In this document: one piece after another, positions 4,206 through 6,799 of the stretch
How positions within the stretch are numbered: the first letter of the stretch is position 1
How the letters are laid out: every line of letters begins with the position of its first letter
DNA from: Paramuribaculum sp.
Lineage (GTDB): Bacteria; Bacteroidota; Bacteroidia; Bacteroidales; Muribaculaceae
NCBI GenBank assembly: GCA_029062075.1
Contig: JAIDQW010000218.1
Span: 1-6,799, forward strand
Length of the DNA: 6,799 nucleotides
Direction of reading: 5' to 3'
The notes under the pieces: generated by a model
What the model saw: only the letters and a program-made list of their open reading frames with translations
The model's database searches: none
What the model was told of the DNA's origin: nothing
Program-made: the position numbers and the translations under genes

Positions 4206-6799
4206 CAAACCGTCTATAATTCAGTTTCAGAATTAACAATAGGTGATGAAAGTAATGATGTTACAATTAATTCTGAATTTACAATTGTGGGATATAGTGC
4301 CTATGCTTTATTATTTGACGGGAATAATTATGCCTATATATCGCCTGTCAATAAACTGACATCATTAGGACTTGTTCCCGGTAATACAATCAAATCTTTA
4401 ACGGGTTACTGTAGAAAATTAAATCCACCGGAATTCGATATTAGTAATACCCAAGATTTTTACGGTACTATTTCTAAGGAAATTTCCAAATTGCCGGAGC
4501 CTTTAGTTCTTACAAATCAAAAATTATCTAAAGGAATGGGATATGTGGAAGTGCATGGAACTGTGAAAGAGGATCTTAATTCGGATGAGAATTTGATGGT
4601 CAATAAATATGTGGTCAAGCTTGCCGATGAATCAGAACCCGCTGAATATCTTGGGAAAGAGGTTACTATAACAGGTTATGTATGGGTTAATTATGGTGAA
4701 ACATATATTTCTATAATCGATATTTGGGAAGGCGAAAAAGAGATTGACATTTCAGTTTCAGCCTCTCCGGAAAACGGTGGTAATGTGTGGATTGATTCCA
4801 ATAAGGCATCGAAAACATCATCTATTACACCCGGAAGCTCTCACTCACTATATGCTGAACCAAATGACGGTTGGCATTTTGTTGAGTGGGCAGTGGGAGC
4901 AGAAGCAATTGGCAGTGAGAACCCATTATCCATTTCACCGGAAACACAGACTCATTATGTTGCTAAGTTTGAGAAAAATCCTGAAATATACTCTCTTTCC
5001 ATAGGCACTTCACCTGTAACAGGCGGAACTGCTTCAATATCGGGAGTAAATGGTCTTACAGCAAGTTTTGATGAAGGAACCCCTGTTACAGTCAATGCGG
5101 TTCCCGCTCAAGGGTATAATTTTGTAGGCTGGAAATCGGATAATTCTTTGGTTTCTGCTACTACTAATTACTCGTTTGAGATTAAGCAGAATACGAGTCT
5201 TATAGCTGAATTTTCGGCTATTCATGCTCCTACGCGAAGTATTAAGTTCAGTTCCTCCGATATAACTAAAGGAATTGTAACAGCAGATGGTTATAGCGAT
5301 GTAAATGTAATTGAAACGAACAATCCTGTCACGCTGCGTGCTACTCCCGTTAATGATTACCATTCATTCGCTTATTGGACTAAGAATGGAGTAAAAACCA
5401 ACGATGGAGCGATTCTCACCTATTCTGATGAATCTTACGCTGAGTTTATTGCATATTTCACAAGTGCTTATCCTGTTACCTTCAATAATCCTGAAAATGG
5501 CACACTAGCAGTATCATATATTAATGGCAATCCGATTAATTCAGGAGATAAAATTATTGAGAAAGACAAGATTATAATTAAATCTGTCCCAAATCAAGGT
5601 TTCAGGTTAGGCTCTTTGATAATCAATAATGAAAAACAATCTATTGAATCTGAGGTTTTGGAATTCACTGTTTCTTCTCCGGTAATTATTTCAGTTACTT
5701 TTGAAGCTACTATACCTGAACGAACAGTATATTTCAGATCAGCCGATGAGAAGAAGGGAACAGTAATATCTGAAGAATATCCTAATGTAAAGCAGATTTA
5801 TACCTCTAAAGCGGTTACACTGAAAGCTGTCCCAACAAATGAAAATCATGAGTTTGATTACTGGACTTTGAATGGAGTAAGGATTAACGATTCTGACATT
5901 CTTATCTATTCCGACTCTGAGGAAGCAGATATTATTGCATATTTCAAAAGTTCTTATCCTGTTACTTTTACATCACCTGCAAACGGGACTGTAAGTGTGA
6001 AAGATTCTGATAATAAAGATATTGTTTCAGGACAGAAGATTGCAGAAAACAATACCGTCAAGATTCAACTTACTCCAGCAAATGGTTACCGTGTGACAAG
6101 TGTTTTGGTCAATAATGTAGAAATCAGCCATTCCTCAGATCCGATAAATTATAAGGTAACTGAGCCTATTACTATTTCCGGCAAGGTGGAAGCTGCTGCC
6201 GCCGGTACTAAATTAATTACCGTAATTTCTTCAGACAACTCTATGGGTAAAGCATATATAAATACTCCTGGAGTCACATCAATGTCTATATCATATAACG
6301 GGTCTGCTGAACTTCATGCTGAACCGGCAATGGGTTGTAAATTCGAAGGTTGGAGACAGGTAGGTACTAATAACTTTATTTCAACCGATCCGGTATATAC
6401 TTTTTATTATGCAGCATCCGACATTCACATGGAGGCTGTGTTTAATTATATCATTCAAACGCCACGAGAAGTCACTGTAGTTTCATCAAATTCCGGTAAG
6501 GGCACTGTTAAAATCAAGGATGAAAGCACTACAAGCGTTACATCGCAGCGCTATCTCACTTTGATCGCTACTCCGAATACAGAAAATGACTTTTTTGTTG
6601 ACTGGACAAATGAATCCGGCAAGGTATTGTCAACAAAGAATGAGTATATATATGACAACGAAGCTCCGGCAATAATAACTGCGAACTTCAAGTCTAAATA
6701 CACCTTAGATTATTCGGTTGAAGGAGAAACTGCTAATACGGTAATGGCCATTGTCGATGATGGCAGTGAACTCACATCCGGAGGTATTATCCACTACTC
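4137..6799 (+). CDS. Large secreted protein with InlB B-type repeats (3' truncated by window edge)
   Basis: This frame is open from the ATG at 4137 to the window end: 887 full codons and no stop. Residues 1-23 form a Sec signal peptide: charged start (MKLTTR), hydrophobic core (AIIMALLLFVGT), and likely cleavage at IFS/QT. There is no lipobox cysteine. Residues about 28-200 are beta-rich and may be two OB-like domains (about 30-105 and 120-200), a tentative reading. From about 203 there are eight full repeats and one partial one of the divergent InlB B-repeat type, with pattern P..G.v ... VTL.A.P..gy.F..W ... A.F. They span about 203-280, 283-360, 365-444, 445-526, 527-606, 607-688, 692-770 and 778-854, then 855 onward. 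Repeats 4 and 6 lack the central Trp. Such repeats usually build elongated surface stalks or adhesins; function and anchoring cannot be told because the C-terminus is missing. Starting at Met10 would remove the basic n-region, so the first ATG is preferred. Confidence 0.88.
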   Translation, partial: MKLTTRAIIMALLLFVGTAPIFSQTVYNSVSELTIGDESNDVTINSEFTIVGYSAYALLFDGNNYAYISPVNKLTSLGLVPGNTIKSLTGYCRKLNPPEFDISNTQDFYGTISKEISKLPEPLVLTNQKLSKGMGYVEVHGTVKEDLNSDENLMVNKYVVKLADESEPAEYLGKEVTITGYVWVNYGETYISIIDIWEGEKEIDISVSASPENGGNVWIDSNKASKTSSITPGSSHSLYAEPNDGWHFVEWAVGAEAIGSENPLSISPETQTHYVAKFEKNPEIYSLSIGTSPVTGGTASISGVNGLTASFDEGTPVTVNAVPAQGYNFVGWKSDNSLVSATTNYSFEIKQNTSLIAEFSAIHAPTRSIKFSSSDITKGIVTADGYSDVNVIETNNPVTLRATPVNDYHSFAYWTKNGVKTNDGAILTYSDESYAEFIAYFTSAYPVTFNNPENGTLAVSYINGNPINSGDKIIEKDKIIIKSVPNQGFRLGSLIINNEKQSIESEVLEFTVSSPVIISVTFEATIPERTVYFRSADEKKGTVISEEYPNVKQIYTSKAVTLKAVPTNENHEFDYWTLNGVRINDSDILIYSDSEEADIIAYFKSSYPVTFTSPANGTVSVKDSDNKDIVSGQKIAENNTVKIQLTPANGYRVTSVLVNNVEISHSSDPINYKVTEPITISGKVEAAAAGTKLITVISSDNSMGKAYINTPGVTSMSISYNGSAELHAEPAMGCKFEGWRQVGTNNFISTDPVYTFYYAASDIHMEAVFNYIIQTPREVTVVSSNSGKGTVKIKDESTTSVTSQRYLTLIATPNTENDFFVDWTNESGKVLSTKNEYIYDNEAPAIITANFKSKYTLDYSVEGETANTVMAIVDDGSELTSGGIIHY
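4152..4171 (+). terminator. Terminator-like hairpin overlapping the signal-peptide codons after nadC
   Basis: The arms AGAGCCAT (4152-4159) and ATGGCTCT (4164-4171) are perfectly complementary around a TATT loop. A T-rich tail (TTCTACTTTTT, about 4171-4181) follows. The hairpin begins 17 bases after the nadC stop, where an intrinsic terminator would be expected, yet it lies inside codons 6-12 of the next gene. Half the stem pairs are G-C, so it is only moderately strong, and the T-tract is interrupted. It may end part of the nadC transcript, attenuate read-through, or be coincidental. Confidence 0.35.
5229..5714 (+). repeat. Two-repeat unit, copy A (162 codons)
   Basis: Residues 365-526 of the secreted protein hold one Trp-type repeat (365-444, with YWTKNGV) followed by one Trp-less repeat (445-526, starting YPVTF). 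The next 486 bases encode the same pair in the same order with no gap needed to align them. By hand count the first halves share about 39 of 80 residues and the second halves about 31 of 82. This is a tandem duplication of a two-domain unit, well diverged at DNA level except for short stretches. Confidence 0.8.
5715..6200 (+). repeat. Two-repeat unit, copy B (162 codons)
   Basis: Residues 527-688 repeat the architecture of the preceding unit: a Trp-type repeat (527-606, YWTLNGV) and a Trp-less one (607-688, again starting YPVTF). Landmarks fall exactly 162 codons after their partners: Phe371/533, Phe441/603, Tyr445/607 and Glu523/685. The best-preserved DNA lies at the domain junction, 5934-5969, against 5448-5483 in copy A (32 of 36 bases equal by eye). 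Confidence 0.8.

Noticed and set aside
4744..5004. An 86-codon plus-strand frame inside the first InlB-type repeats
   Set aside because: It overlaps, out of frame, the first and second repeats of the secreted protein. The His/Leu-rich product looks like a frame shadow.
5034..5363. A 109-codon open frame on the minus strand
   Set aside because: It lies antisense to the secreted repeat protein, whose frame is continuous with clear domain patterns, and its product resembles no protein I know.
1..6799. A new defence, mobile or biosynthetic system
   Set aside because: Apart from the secreted protein, every gene matches a well-known housekeeping family. There are no transposases, integrases, toxin-antitoxin pairs, direct-repeat arrays or attachment-like sites visible.

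Overview
The window looks like chromosomal DNA from a member of the Bacteroidales. It is AT-rich, has no clear Shine-Dalgarno sequences ahead of its starts, and carries Bacteroidetes-type -7 promoter boxes (TAnnTTTG). The last gene is a large secreted protein built of InlB-type repeats, a style common in gut Bacteroidales. A family-level guess (Muribaculaceae or a relative) is only an inference. Gene content is dense, with no gap over 57 bases between genes, and I see no tRNA, rRNA, CRISPR array, insertion sequence or phage gene.

Layout. The left edge (2-1636, +) is the C-terminal part of an AddB-like PD-(D/E)XK nuclease with an iron-sulfur cysteine set; its 5' end lies outside the window. 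Nine bases later comes hemW (1646-2746, +), a radical-SAM heme chaperone. It is followed with zero spacing by the convergent rlmH (2747-3220, -), the 23S rRNA pseudouridine-1915 methyltransferase. A 57-base divergent spacer (3221-3277) separates rlmH from nadC (3278-4135, +), quinolinate phosphoribosyltransferase. The spacer holds an 18-base perfect palindrome in which a TAnnTTTG box on each strand meets back to back. One base after the nadC stop begins a long secreted protein (4137 to beyond 6799, at least 887 residues), which fills the rest of the window and is cut by its right end.

How the genes fit together. The left half is ordinary housekeeping: DNA end processing, heme handling, ribosome modification and NAD synthesis. 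The genes share no single pathway. rlmH and nadC probably share one compact divergent promoter region. The secreted protein has a Sec signal peptide, a possible pair of OB-like beta domains, and then at least eight repeats of about 81 residues. Four of these form a tandem duplication of a two-repeat unit (2 x 162 residues). A terminator-like hairpin lies inside its signal-peptide codons, just after nadC, and might insulate or attenuate read-through.

I did not find a convincing new multi-gene system. The most interesting points are the palindromic divergent promoter, the higher-order repeat architecture, and the hairpin at the nadC/secreted-protein junction.
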